From: Lysobacter sp. FW306-1B-D06B
GTDB taxonomy: Bacteria > Pseudomonadota > Gammaproteobacteria > Xanthomonadales > Xanthomonadaceae
Reading direction: 5' to 3'
DNA: 64,000 nucleotides
NCBI RefSeq assembly: GCF_038446665.1
Contig: NZ_CP151802.1
Location: 186,001-250,000, forward strand
The translations under genes and the position numbers were made by a program. The notes under the pieces are model-generated. The model was given only the letters and a program-made list of their open reading frames with translations. It was not told the origin of the DNA and did not search any database. Each line of letters begins with the position of its first letter. Position 1 is the stretch's first letter. Shown in pieces: positions 21,353-29,334 of this stretch.

Positions 21353-21512
21353 TGCCCTTCCCTTCTCCCACCGGGAGAAGGTGCCCGAAGGGCGGATGAG
21401 GGGCAACGAAGTGTCACGCGATGGCCGCGCAGTGCGGTGAGGCACTCAACGGTGCTACGCAATGACTTCGTTCCCCCTCACCCCAACCCCTCTCCCGTCG
21501 GGAGAGGGGCTT
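21353..21512. repeat. ~165-bp composite repeat, copy 2
   Basis: CTTCTCCCACCGGGAGAAGG hairpin, GGCGGATGAGGGG, a core with CGCGCAGTGCGGTGAGGCAC, then CCCTCACCCCAACCCC and a CTCTCCCGTCGGGAGAG hairpin. Blocks are in the same order as at 18858-19022. Confidence 0.8.
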
Positions 21513-21536
21513 CAAACCTCCCGCTGTGCGAGGCGC

Positions 21537-22238
21537 TCAAGCTCCCGATGGGAGAGAGGCCTTCAGCGCCGGCTCGATCAACGCCCGCGCCTGCACCAGC
21601 GAATCGACGATGCGATGGCCCAGCGCGCGCACCGCATCGTCCGGGATCACCAGGTCCGGCACCTGGATCGGCGTCATCCCCGCCGCGAGCGCCGCGCGCA
21701 CGCCCGGCACGGAATCCTCCAGCACGATGCAATACGACGGCGCGACGCCCAGACGCTGCGCCGCCAACAGGTAGATGTCCGGCGCGGGCTTGGAATGCTG
21801 GACCTCGTTGCCGGCGATGACGTCGTCGAAATGCGGCAGCAGCCCGGTCGATTCCAGCTTCTGCAGCGCGCGCGGGCGGCGCGTGGACGTGACCACCGCG
21901 CGCGGGATGCCCCGCGCCTTCAGCAGCGCCAGCAGTTCGAGCACGCCCGTCTTCAGCGGCAACCCCGCGTCCACGCGCGCGTCGTAGCGCCGCTGCAGGC
22001 CGTGCAGCAGCGCCTGGACCGTGTCCTCGTCGCCCAGCCGCTGGCGCAGCAGATCGTGGCAGGCGCGGTCGGACAGCCCGACGAACGACAGCCACAGCGC
22101 GTCGTCCAACGCCAGTTCCAGTTCCAGCGCCGCCTCGCGCCAGCATTCCAGCAGCGCGCGTTCGCTTTCGATCATCAGCCCGTCCATGTCGAACAGGACC
22201 GCGACGGGCGTGAAGTCCACCGGCGCGAGCAGGCTCAT
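21537..22238 (-). CDS. HAD-superfamily hydrolase, beta-phosphoglucomutase-like
   Basis: A 233-aa phosphatase or mutase of HAD subfamily IA. Motif I is AVLFDMDGLMIESE (nucleophile Asp in DMDG), motif II is VVTSTRRP, motif III has the Lys of HSKPAPD and motif IV is VLEDSVPGV. The cap inserts between motifs I and II. The ATG at 22238 overlaps the stop of the rsuA-like gene (ATGA), so the two are translationally coupled. Substrate cannot be told; sugar phosphates are likely by family. Confidence 0.88.
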   Translation of the reverse strand: MSLLAPVDFTPVAVLFDMDGLMIESERALLECWREAALELELALDDALWLSFVGLSDRACHDLLRQRLGDEDTVQALLHGLQRRYDARVDAGLPLKTGVLELLALLKARGIPRAVVTSTRRPRALQKLESTGLLPHFDDVIAGNEVQHSKPAPDIYLLAAQRLGVAPSYCIVLEDSVPGVRAALAAGMTPIQVPDLVIPDDAVRALGHRIVDSLVQARALIEPALKASLPSGA

Positions 22239-22942
22239 GCCTCTGCCCCAAACAGCGTGTCGAGGTCGGCGGCGTCGAGCAGCCGCCACTTTCCGGCGGG
22301 CAGATCGCCCAGCCCGAGTCCGCCGATGCGGCTGCGATGCAGCGCATCGACGTGGTTGCCCATCGCGGCGAACATGCGCCGCACCTGGTGATAGCGGCCT
22401 TCGGTGAGCGTGAGCGCGGCATGGCGCGGATCGCGAACCTCCAGCGCGGCGGGCGCGAGCGGCGTGGTTTCGTTCTCCAGCAGCAGCGTGCCGCTGGCGA
22501 ACACCGCGCCCTCGTCGCCGCGCAGGTCCTGCGCGAGCGTGGCCTCGTACACCTTCGCCAGCTTCGCTTTCGGCGAGACGATGCGGTGCAGCAGCGCGCC
22601 GTCGTCGGTCATCAACAGCAGGCCGCTGGTGTCGCGATCGAGCCGGCCCACGCTGGACAGCAGCGGCGAGCGCAAGCGAAAGCGCGCCGGCAGCAGGTCG
22701 TAGATGATCCGGCCCGGGTCCTTGGTGGAGCAGGTGTAGCCGACCGGCTTGTGCAGCATCAGCGTCAGGCCGGCCGGCGGGTCCAGCGGCTCGCCGTCGA
22801 TGCGGATGGCCTCGTGCGGCACTTTGTCGTCGGCATACAGCACCTCGCCCTGCGGATCGGTGATGCGCCCTTCGCGGAACATCGCCGTCACGTCCCTGCG
22901 GCTGCCGTAGCCGAGATTGGCGATGAGTTTGACCAGCTTCAT
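22235..22942 (-). CDS. rsuA: 16S rRNA pseudouridine synthase, RsuA type
   Basis: A 235-aa pseudouridine synthase. A short S4-like N-terminus (MKLVKLIANLGYGSRRDV) precedes the catalytic domain with the Asp in SVGRLDRDTSGLLLMTDDG, the RsuA/RluB/E/F signature. MLHKPVGYTCSTKD is the usual preceding strand. RsuA modifies U516 of 16S rRNA in E. coli; the exact target here is inferred. The start is the ATG at 22942, where homology begins. It overlaps the downstream HAD gene and lies 19 nt from rsmC. Confidence 0.87.
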   Translation of the reverse strand: MKLVKLIANLGYGSRRDVTAMFREGRITDPQGEVLYADDKVPHEAIRIDGEPLDPPAGLTLMLHKPVGYTCSTKDPGRIIYDLLPARFRLRSPLLSSVGRLDRDTSGLLLMTDDGALLHRIVSPKAKLAKVYEATLAQDLRGDEGAVFASGTLLLENETTPLAPAALEVRDPRHAALTLTEGRYHQVRRMFAAMGNHVDALHRSRIGGLGLGDLPAGKWRLLDAADLDTLFGAEA

Positions 22943-22961
22943 TGCGTGTCCTCTTGCTTCG

Positions 22962-24080
22962 TCACTGCCGTCCGCGGCGCGGTGCTTCGGGCGTGCGCCG
23001 GGCAGGCGTCTGCGCAACCCGCGCCTTCTCGCCTTCAACGATCTTGAATCCCCCCGCCTGCGCCACCGTGCGCACGCGACCGAAGTGCGCGTCGAGTTCG
23101 GCCTCGTACGGCAGATGCCGGTTCGCCACCAGCCACAGGCGACCGCCGGGCTTGAGCGCCTGCGCGGCGACGGCGATGAAACGTCGGCCGATATCGGGCC
23201 GGTCACCGCGACCCTGCGCGTGAAACGGCGGATTGCAGACGATCACGTCGAACGGTCCGTCGACGCCGCGCGTCACATCGTGCCAGTGGAACCCCAGCGC
23301 GACGCGATCGGCGAATGCCGCGAGGTTCTCGCGCGCCAGGTCCAGCGCGCGGCGCTCGGCTTCGTAGAGATCCAGCGCCACGATGCCGGGACAACGCGAC
23401 AGCAGCTCGGTCGACAGGTAGCCATAGCCGGCACCGAAATCGGCCGCATGGCCGGACAGGTCGGCAGGCAGATGCTCCACGAGCAGCCGTGATGCGCCGT
23501 CGATGCGGTCCCAGGCGAACACGCCCGGACGACTGACGAAGCGGCCCTGCTCGATGCGTCGCGGTGCGTCGGCCTTCGCCCACTGCACGGCGAGCGCTTC
23601 GTCCGCCGGTCCGTCGAGCGGCGCCGTCCAGAACACGCGGCACTTGTTCTTCGACAGGCTCGACACCGAACCGGCGATGCGCGCCAGGTCGGCCTCGCCC
23701 GACTTCGCGCCTTCGTTGTTGGGCAGGCACGCCACCACGCGGCCGCCGGGCGCGCAACGCGCAACGGCGCGGGCGAACAGCGCACGCGCCTCGTCGCGCT
23801 GACGCGGCGGCAGCACGAGCACCAGCGCATGGCGCCGTTCGTCGTCTTCATCCGCCAGGGACAGGCCGGAGCGTTCCAGCGCCTGCGCTTCGGGCCGGAA
23901 GCTCTGCTCGCACACCAGCCCGGGCCAGGCGCGCTGGTGCAACGGCCAGCCGTCGCGCGCACGCAGGAACAGCGCGCCGCCGGGCGTTTCGGGTGACGGC
24001 CACGCGAGCGGGCCGTCGATGAACGGCAGGAACAGGGTTTCCAGTGCAGCGTCGTCTTCGGCGCGCATGGGCAGGTCCAC
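22962..24080 (-). CDS. rsmC: 16S rRNA (guanine1207-N2)-methyltransferase, RsmC type
   Basis: A 372-aa class I methyltransferase using S-adenosylmethionine. The N-terminal half is the degenerate RsmC domain. The catalytic half has the SAM loop DFGAGYGYLST and the substrate motif IVCNPPFHAQG (NPPF), diagnostic of the RsmC/RlmG group. The first ATG (24080) is used; an in-frame ATG at 24068 is an alternative. It is next to the other 16S rRNA-modifying enzyme, rsuA, which supports a shared ribosome-maturation role. Confidence 0.9.
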   Translation of the reverse strand: MDLPMRAEDDAALETLFLPFIDGPLAWPSPETPGGALFLRARDGWPLHQRAWPGLVCEQSFRPEAQALERSGLSLADEDDERRHALVLVLPPRQRDEARALFARAVARCAPGGRVVACLPNNEGAKSGEADLARIAGSVSSLSKNKCRVFWTAPLDGPADEALAVQWAKADAPRRIEQGRFVSRPGVFAWDRIDGASRLLVEHLPADLSGHAADFGAGYGYLSTELLSRCPGIVALDLYEAERRALDLARENLAAFADRVALGFHWHDVTRGVDGPFDVIVCNPPFHAQGRGDRPDIGRRFIAVAAQALKPGGRLWLVANRHLPYEAELDAHFGRVRTVAQAGGFKIVEGEKARVAQTPARRTPEAPRRGRQ

Positions 24081-24203
24081 GGTGTGATCGGCGTCAATTC
24101 TACCTTTGCCGGATGCCGCGCCTGCGCGCTTTGCGTCGCGACTTCATGCCGAATCAACGCCTTGCAGGCGACGATCACGGCTGAGCTCAGAAGGAGAATC
24201 GCG

Positions 24204-24461
24204 ATGCGCGCCCTCTTCGTCGGCGGTACGGTCGACAACAGCGAACTCGACCTGGACGGCGCCGAGCCGCCCCTGCACTACCCCGAGAACACCGGCGGCG
24301 GACGCCCGCGCTACCGGCTGCACCAGATCGGCATGCGCGACGGCGAGATCGCCTACGCCGTCTACGGCGCGCCCGACCTGGCGAACGAGGAAGTCGATCG
24401 CGTCATCGGCGAACGCGACTACGCGAGGCGTTTCAGCGCGCGTCCGCAGGCGGTGATGTAA
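24204..24461 (+). CDS. small protein of unknown function
   Basis: An 85-aa protein starting MRALFVGGTVDNSELDLDGAEP and ending in a charged stretch EEVDRVIGERDYARRFSARP. I do not recognise a family. The start is chosen for the AAGGAGAATCGCG ribosome site just upstream. It is soluble by hydrophobicity. A 90-bp repeat follows. Confidence 0.65.
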   Translation: MRALFVGGTVDNSELDLDGAEPPLHYPENTGGGRPRYRLHQIGMRDGEIAYAVYGAPDLANEEVDRVIGERDYARRFSARPQAVM

Positions 24462-24505
24462 GGCCACGGCGCGGCTTACTGCGCGGTTCGGAGGGCACCG
24501 GGCGA

Positions 24506-24598
24506 GAGGAGGGGGGTGAGGCGCGACAGCGCCGAGCTCGCCGCGATGCGGCTTCGCTACCCCTCCCCAACCCTCCCCTGCAAGCAGGGGAGGGAGTA
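24506..24598. repeat. ~90-bp repeat, copy 1 (CCCTCCCCTGCAAGCAGGGG family)
   Basis: Reads GGAGGGGGGTGAGGCGC, then CAGCGCCGAGCTCGCCGCG, and ends in the palindrome CCCTCCCCTGC-AA-GCAGGGGAGGG. A roughly 90% identical copy is at 29682-29773, in front of the slipin-rtcB genes. Confidence 0.8.
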
Positions 24599-24612
24599 TC
24601 CGGTGCGCTTCA

Positions 24613-27120
24613 TCACTGCAACTCGCGCAGCGTCACCGACGGCGGCGCATCCAGCACGCGCCGCGTCGCGAACAACCCTGCAAGCAACGCCGCCACCACG
24701 CCCAGCGCCGCGCCGACCGCGGCCATGCGCCAATCCGCTTCCCACGGCAGGTCGAACACCTGCGTGGCGACCACGCCCGCGAGCACCGACGCCGCAATCG
24801 CCGCCGTCAGCCCCGCCAGCAGCCCAATGGCCGCGAACTCCGACGCCTGCGCCAGTCGCAGCTGCCGTCGGCTGCCGCCGATGGCGCGCATGACGCCACC
24901 TTCCAGCAGGCGCTCGTCCTGGCTCGCGCTCACCGCGGCCATCAGCACCAGCAGGCCGGCGACCAGCGAGAAGTAGAAGACCACTTCGACCACCGTCGAC
25001 ACCTGGTCCGCCGTGCTGCGCACCTGCTTGAGCACCGCGTCGATGTCGACCACCGACAGGTTCGGGAAGCGCTCCACCAGATCGGCGGTGAAGCGCGTGC
25101 GCTGCGGCGGCACGCTCACTGCCGTGATGTGGCTGGCCGGGAAACCGTCGAGCGAACCGGGCGATGCGATCACGAAGAAGTTCGGACGGAAGCTCTCCCA
25201 GTCCACGCTGCGCAGGCTGGTGATGGTGGCCTCGAAACGCTGGCCGGCGATGTCGAAGGCGATGCGGTCGCCGATCTTCCAGCCCAGGCGCTTGGCGAAT
25301 TCCTCCTCGACCGACGCCTCGGGCTTGGCGGGCTTGCCGGTCCAGAAGGTTCCTTCGGTGACGCGGTTGTCGTCGCGCAGGTGATCGGCCACCGAGAGGT
25401 TGAACTCGCGTTCGGCCAGGCGTTGCGCGCGCTCGCCCTGTTCGACGTAATCCTTGCCGGTGACGGGCTTGCCGTCGTGCTCGATGAGCCGTCCGCGGAT
25501 CATCGGGTACAGCGTCGGCGCGGCCACGCCCTGTTCGGCGACGAACGCACGCACCGCGTCGACCTGGTCGTCCTGCACGTTGACGATGAAGCGGTTCGGC
25601 GCGTCCGCGGCCAGCGCGAGCTGCCAGCGGTCCAGCAAATCGGTGCGCACGAAGGTCAGCAGCAGCAACGCCATCAAGCCCAGTCCGAGCGCGGACACCT
25701 GCGCGATGCTCGCGCCGGCGCGACGGCTCACGTTCGCCAGTCCGTAACGCAGGCTGCCGCGCAGGCGCGAGCGCACGCGCCGCACCAGCACGATCATTCC
25801 CCAGGCCAGCAGCGCGAGCACCGCCAGCGTGGCGATGATGCCCAGCAGCATCGAAATGCCCAGCGCCGCCGAACCGGCCTTCCACCACAGCAGCGCCGCC
25901 AGACCGACAAAGCCCGCGACGGCCACCAGCCATGCGCTCGGCTCGGTGGGATCCAGGTCGCGACGCAGCACGCGCAGCGCGGGCACGCGCCGCAGCGCCA
26001 GCACCGGCGGCGCACCGAAGGCCATCAGCACCACCAGCCCGACGCCGTAGCCTTGCAACGCCGGCAGCCAGCCCGCGGGCGGGATCGACAGCTTCAGCGC
26101 CTGCGCCAGCCATCCGCCGATCGCCCACTGCAGCGCGAACGCAAGCAGCACGCCGACGGTGCTGGCGATCACGCCCAGCATCAGCAGCTCGCCCACCTGG
26201 ATCACGACCAGCGTGCGCTGACTGGCGCCCAGGCAGCGCATCACTGCGGTGCCGGACAGGTGCCGTTCGCTGTGGCGACGCGCCGCCATCGCCACGGCGA
26301 CCGCGGCCAGCACCACCGACACCAGCGCGGCCAGGCCGAGGAAACGGCCGGCGCGATCGAGCGCGGAACGGATTTCCGGGCGCGCGTCGGAGATCGTCTC
26401 CAGCCGCTGCCCGCGCGCGAGTTCCGCCCGCGCGGTATTCACGAACGTCTCCACCGCCGCCGCCGGGCCCGCGACGACGAGGCGATAGCGGATGCGGCTG
26501 CCTTCCTGCACCAGTCCGGTGGACGGCACATCGCCGAGGTTGAGGAAGACTTTGGGCGCGACGTTGAAGTAATCCAGCGCGGCGTCGGGCTCCTGCACCA
26601 CCAGGGCGGCCAGTCGCAGGCGCGCGTCGCCCAGCGCGATCTCGTCGCCGAGCTTCGCGCCGAGCGTGTCGGCGCCGGCGCGGCTCATCCAGACCGTACC
26701 GCGCGCGGGCACGCCGGGCGCATCGCGCTCCACACCGTCGGGGCCGGAGATCCGGAAGGCACCGCGCAGCGGGAAGCCCTCGCCGAGCGCGCGCAGGTCG
26801 CCCAGTTGCAGGCGCTCGCCGACGCGGATCATCGTCTGCAATTCGATGGTCTGCGTGCGCTGCAACGCCTGCGCATTCGCCGCTTCGAGCACCGCGCCGG
26901 TGATGGGCGAATCGCCGCGCACCACCGCATCGCCACCGAGCAGACGGTTGGCCTCGATCGCCAGCGCGCGCTCGGCGCGGTCGGTGACGAAGCCCACGGC
27001 CGTCACCGCGAGCACCGCCAGCACCAGCGCGGCGATCAGGATGCGTACGTCGCCGGCCGCCAGGTCGCGGCGCAACTGGCGCCAGGCGAGCGCGAACGCG
27101 CCGGTTCCCGGCCGCCTCAT
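24613..27120 (-). CDS. ABC exporter permease, YbbP/FtsX type
   Basis: An 835-aa inner-membrane protein with the MacB/FtsX double-domain layout of YbbP: an N-terminal helix (ALVLAVLAVTAVGFV), a large periplasmic domain, three helices, a second periplasmic domain and a final set of helices. It overlaps its ATPase partner by 4 nt (start 27120, ATPase stop 27117) in the usual ATGA manner. Such pairs export lipids, peptides or other hydrophobic substrates and often lie beside a TesA-like esterase, as in the E. coli ybbA-ybbP/tesA arrangement that is seen here. Confidence 0.93.
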   Translation of the reverse strand: MRRPGTGAFALAWRQLRRDLAAGDVRILIAALVLAVLAVTAVGFVTDRAERALAIEANRLLGGDAVVRGDSPITGAVLEAANAQALQRTQTIELQTMIRVGERLQLGDLRALGEGFPLRGAFRISGPDGVERDAPGVPARGTVWMSRAGADTLGAKLGDEIALGDARLRLAALVVQEPDAALDYFNVAPKVFLNLGDVPSTGLVQEGSRIRYRLVVAGPAAAVETFVNTARAELARGQRLETISDARPEIRSALDRAGRFLGLAALVSVVLAAVAVAMAARRHSERHLSGTAVMRCLGASQRTLVVIQVGELLMLGVIASTVGVLLAFALQWAIGGWLAQALKLSIPPAGWLPALQGYGVGLVVLMAFGAPPVLALRRVPALRVLRRDLDPTEPSAWLVAVAGFVGLAALLWWKAGSAALGISMLLGIIATLAVLALLAWGMIVLVRRVRSRLRGSLRYGLANVSRRAGASIAQVSALGLGLMALLLLTFVRTDLLDRWQLALAADAPNRFIVNVQDDQVDAVRAFVAEQGVAAPTLYPMIRGRLIEHDGKPVTGKDYVEQGERAQRLAEREFNLSVADHLRDDNRVTEGTFWTGKPAKPEASVEEEFAKRLGWKIGDRIAFDIAGQRFEATITSLRSVDWESFRPNFFVIASPGSLDGFPASHITAVSVPPQRTRFTADLVERFPNLSVVDIDAVLKQVRSTADQVSTVVEVVFYFSLVAGLLVLMAAVSASQDERLLEGGVMRAIGGSRRQLRLAQASEFAAIGLLAGLTAAIAASVLAGVVATQVFDLPWEADWRMAAVGAALGVVAALLAGLFATRRVLDAPPSVTLRELQ

Positions 27121-27818
27121 GACGCCACCAGGTGGCCGCTGTCCAGTCGCAGCAGGCGGCTGCAGCGCGAGGCCAGGTGTTCGTCGTGCGTGACCAGCAC
27201 CAGCGTGGTGCCGGCGTGCGCGTTCAGTTCGAACAGCAGTTCGATGATCGCCTGGCCGGTGTGCGTGTCGAGGTTGCCGGTGGGTTCATCGGCGAACAAC
27301 AGCGAAGGGCGCGTGACGAACGCGCGCGCAAGGGCGACGCGCTGCTGCTCGCCGCCCGACAGCTGGCGCGGGTAATGGCCCAGGCGCTCGCGCAGGCCCA
27401 CCTGCTCCAGGATCGCGCGCGCAGGCGCATCCACCTCGCGATCGCCGCGCAGTTCCAGCGGAAGCATCACGTTTTCCAGTGCGGTCAGCGAGGGCAGCAG
27501 CTGGAAGTTCTGGAACACGAAGCCGACCTTCTCGCCGCGCACGCGCGCACGGCCGTCCTCGTCGAGCGTGGACAGGGTTTCGCCGTCCAGCACGACGCGC
27601 CCGCTGCTGGGCGTATCGAGCCCGGCGAGCAGCGACAGCAACGTGCTCTTGCCCGAACCGGACGCGCCCACGATCGCCACCGTGTCGCCGGGCGCGATGT
27701 CGAAGCCCACCCCATCGAGGATGGTCAGCTCGCCCGAAGGCAGCATCACGCGCTTGCCCAGGCCCGCCACCTGAAGGGCGGCTTGGGCCTGCGTGCGCGG
27801 GGCGATGGAATCGGCCAT
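27117..27818 (-). CDS. ABC exporter ATP-binding protein, YbbA type
   Basis: A 233-aa ATPase with Walker A GASGSGKST, Q-loop FQNFQLLPSLTALEN, signature LSGGEQQRVALARA and Walker B LLFADEPTGNLD. It belongs to the LolD/MacB/YbbA group that serves FtsX-type permeases. I prefer the ATG at 27818, which has an AAGGA ribosome site 6 nt upstream; a longer frame runs to 27851 but lacks one. It is divergent from tesA over a 52-bp gap. Confidence 0.92.
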   Translation of the reverse strand: MADSIAPRTQAQAALQVAGLGKRVMLPSGELTILDGVGFDIAPGDTVAIVGASGSGKSTLLSLLAGLDTPSSGRVVLDGETLSTLDEDGRARVRGEKVGFVFQNFQLLPSLTALENVMLPLELRGDREVDAPARAILEQVGLRERLGHYPRQLSGGEQQRVALARAFVTRPSLLFADEPTGNLDTHTGQAIIELLFELNAHAGTTLVLVTHDEHLASRCSRLLRLDSGHLVAS

Positions 27819-27870
27819 GTTCGTCCTTATGCTCTTGTCGTTCATCGTCATAGTCGGGAGCGAGGATTAA

Positions 27871-28620
27871 ATGATCTTTAAGAACCCGTACCGGGGAAGC
27901 CGGACCTTCACGTCGCTTCGCGCCTCGCGCCCGTCTTACATGGGTTATGCGGCCGCGCGAGGCCCCCTGCAATGTGCCATCGGCTGGGTCGCGGCCGCGT
28001 GGCTGATACTGGCGCTCGCGCTGCCGGCCGCCGCACAGACCGCCGCGAAGGCGGCCCCGGCGGCGAAGCCCGCGCGCACGGTGCTGGTGATGGGCGATTC
28101 GCTCTCGGCCGGCTACGGCCTTGCGGCCTCGCAGGGTTGGGTGTCGCTCACGGCCGACCGCGTCGCCAAGACGAAGTCGGGTTGGCGCGTGGTGAACGCG
28201 AGCATCAGCGGCGAGACCACCGCCGGTGGCGCATCGCGCATCGACGGCGAGATCAAGCGCAACAAGCCCGCGGTGGTGGTGATCGAACTGGGCGCGAACG
28301 ACGGCCTGCGCGGACTGCCGCTGGCGCAATCGCGCGCGAACCTGGACCGGATGATCCGTGCATCGAAGGCGGCGGGTGCGAAGGTGCTGTTGATCGGCAT
28401 GCGCATGCCGCCCAACCTGGGACGCGAGTACACGCAGGGTTTCAGCGACAACTTCGCCGCGCTGGCGAAACAGCACGGCATCGCGTTCGTGCCGTTCCTG
28501 CTGGAACCCATCGCGCTGGACCGCAACGCGTTCCAGGACGACAACCTGCATCCGGTCGCGAACGCGCAACCGAAGTTGCGCGATCACGTGTGGACGCAAC
28601 TGGCACCGCTGCTGCAATGA
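27871..28620 (+). CDS. tesA: GDSL esterase / multifunctional acyl-CoA thioesterase I, TesA type
   Basis: A 249-aa SGNH hydrolase, exported to the periplasm by a hydrophobic segment (about residues 37-55). Catalytic Ser77 is in VMGDSLSAGYG, the oxyanion Gly and Asn are in ASISGET and GANDGLRG, and the catalytic Asp/His pair is in DNLHPVANAQ. Cleaves acyl esters and thioesters. The first start is used; ATG at 27940 is an alternative. It is divergent from the ybbA-like ATPase, as in E. coli. A strong terminator follows. Confidence 0.92.
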   Translation: MIFKNPYRGSRTFTSLRASRPSYMGYAAARGPLQCAIGWVAAAWLILALALPAAAQTAAKAAPAAKPARTVLVMGDSLSAGYGLAASQGWVSLTADRVAKTKSGWRVVNASISGETTAGGASRIDGEIKRNKPAVVVIELGANDGLRGLPLAQSRANLDRMIRASKAAGAKVLLIGMRMPPNLGREYTQGFSDNFAALAKQHGIAFVPFLLEPIALDRNAFQDDNLHPVANAQPKLRDHVWTQLAPLLQ

Positions 28621-28636
28621 CATCGCGATGCGCGAC

Positions 28637-28677
28637 GACCGTTCGTTTCCCGACGAACGGTCTTGCTTTCGTTTTTT
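28637..28677 (+). terminator. intrinsic terminator of tesA
   Basis: GACCGTTCGT pairs with ACGAACGGTC over 10 bp, followed by a U-rich tail ending in TTTTTT; it lies 17 nt after the tesA stop. Confidence 0.88.
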
Positions 28678-28736
28678 GCAGCGCGTAACGTGCGCGCCCT
28701 TCGTTCCACACAACTTCATTCGGTCCGCACCTTCCC

Positions 28737-28850
28737 ATGAACTTCATCGCCGACAACGCCAAGCACCACGCACTGCAGCCAGCGAGCTGTGGGCTGTGCG
28801 CGTTCGCGCCGACGAAGCGACTGCGCGACGAATCCATCGATATCGGCTGA
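28737..28850 (+). CDS. possible leader peptide, 37 aa
   Basis: ATG-initiated frame of 37 codons, MNFIADNAKHHALQ...DESIDIG, ending in a TGA that overlaps the first arm of the hairpin at 28849-28870. No Shine-Dalgarno is visible. It might be a leader peptide coupled to the following attenuator-like structures, or simply a chance frame. There is no run of a single amino acid that would suggest which one it senses. Confidence 0.25.
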   Translation: MNFIADNAKHHALQPASCGLCAFAPTKRLRDESIDIG

Positions 28851-28935
28851 CCTCCTGCACGCGGGAGGTCGGTCACCCCGACTTCCCGAGGCAACGCGAA
28901 CGCCCTCGGGTTCACCACCCGGGGGCGTTTTGTTT
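28849..28935 (+). promoter_or_regulatory. possible attenuator: mutually exclusive hairpins ending in a terminator
   Basis: Four stems are possible in order: GACCTCC with GGAGGTC (28849-28870), GTCGG with CCGAC (28868-28882), CCCGAGG with CCTCGGG (28885-28910) and the terminator AACGCCC/GGGCGTT with inner CGGGT/ACCCG (28899-28930) followed by TTTGTTT. The third stem uses bases of the terminator's 5' arm, so it would act as an antiterminator. This is the arrangement of a transcription attenuator; what it senses is unknown. Confidence 0.4.
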
Positions 28936-28987
28936 CCGGCGTTCGCAAAGGAAACGCATACGAACAACGCGAGTGCATCGCGCCATC

Positions 28988-29066
28988 CCGAAGCATCCGG
29001 AGCAATGCTGGTTCCGATGGAGGGAACGTCACCGAGCGCTTCGAGCGCTGCGCCTGGATGCTTCGG
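28988..29066 (+). ncRNA. cloverleaf-like structured RNA element
   Basis: An outer 11-bp perfect stem (CCGAAGCATCC with GGATGCTTCGG) closes a 57-nt interior. Within it are three short arms: AGC/GCT around AAT (29001-29009), GTTCC/GGAAC around a 7-nt loop (29011-29027) and AGCGCT/AGCGCT (29035-29049). The four-way outline recalls a tRNA-like or Y-RNA-like fold, but no T-loop sequence is present. Sequence and position only; no homolog known to me. Confidence 0.45.
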
Positions 29067-29099
29067 CGCGGGCGGCGGCACGCTGCATTCGCACAAGGG

Positions 29100-29142
29100 A
29101 TTGGCGTCACGACCGGCGTTCGCGCCGGATCGCGACGCCAAT
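29100..29142 (+). ncRNA. long stable hairpin with UUCG loop
   Basis: Eighteen base pairs in 43 nt: ATTGGCGTC with GACGCCAAT (9 bp), one mismatch, CGA with TCG, a bulged A, then CCGGCG with CGCCGG closed by TTCG. No U tract follows, so it does not look like a terminator. It lies between the cloverleaf-like element and the tRNA-like pair. Confidence 0.5.
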
Positions 29143-29262
29143 GCACGGCGCATCACGCACCACATCCACAGCGGCGCAGGTTCGCGGCGGAAGCCGTGCC
29201 TGCCCGGTGCGCGCGGCTCTGTCGTGGCGCATGCCGGGGATGCGATGCAGTGCGTCGTGAGC

Positions 29263-29333
29263 GGACGGTAGCTCAGAGGTAAGAGCAATGGCACATGCCG
29301 TTGGTCGCCGGTTCGATTCCGGCTCGTCCACCA
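29263..29333 (+). ncRNA. tRNA-like sequence 1, anticodon loop reduced to 4 nt, encoded ACCA end
   Basis: A 71-nt cloverleaf. It has a 6-bp acceptor (GGACGG with TCGTCC, one G-U) followed by encoded ACCA. The D arm is GCTC/GAGC with an AGAGGTAA loop, and the T arm is GCCGG/CCGGC with a normal TTCGATT loop. The variable region is 5 nt, and the anticodon arm ATGGC/GCCGT has a loop of only ACAT. The acceptor is one pair short and there is no anticodon or U33, so decoding is impossible. D and T loops remain normal, so the tRNA elbow should fold. Next to an RNA ligase operon this may be a substrate, sensor ligand or decoy. Confidence 0.6.
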
Positions 29334-29334
29334 C

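Noticed and set aside
25129..27375. Plus-strand frame opposite the YbbP-like permease
   Set aside because: Antisense, Arg/His/Gln-rich shadow of a recognised membrane protein.
29289..29305. TGGCAC followed by TTGG inside tRNA-like sequence 1, resembling a sigma54 promoter (RtcR-controlled rtcB operons use sigma54)
   Set aside because: The distance between the two boxes is one base too long and the second lacks the GC of the -12 element; the bases are better explained by the tRNA-like arm.
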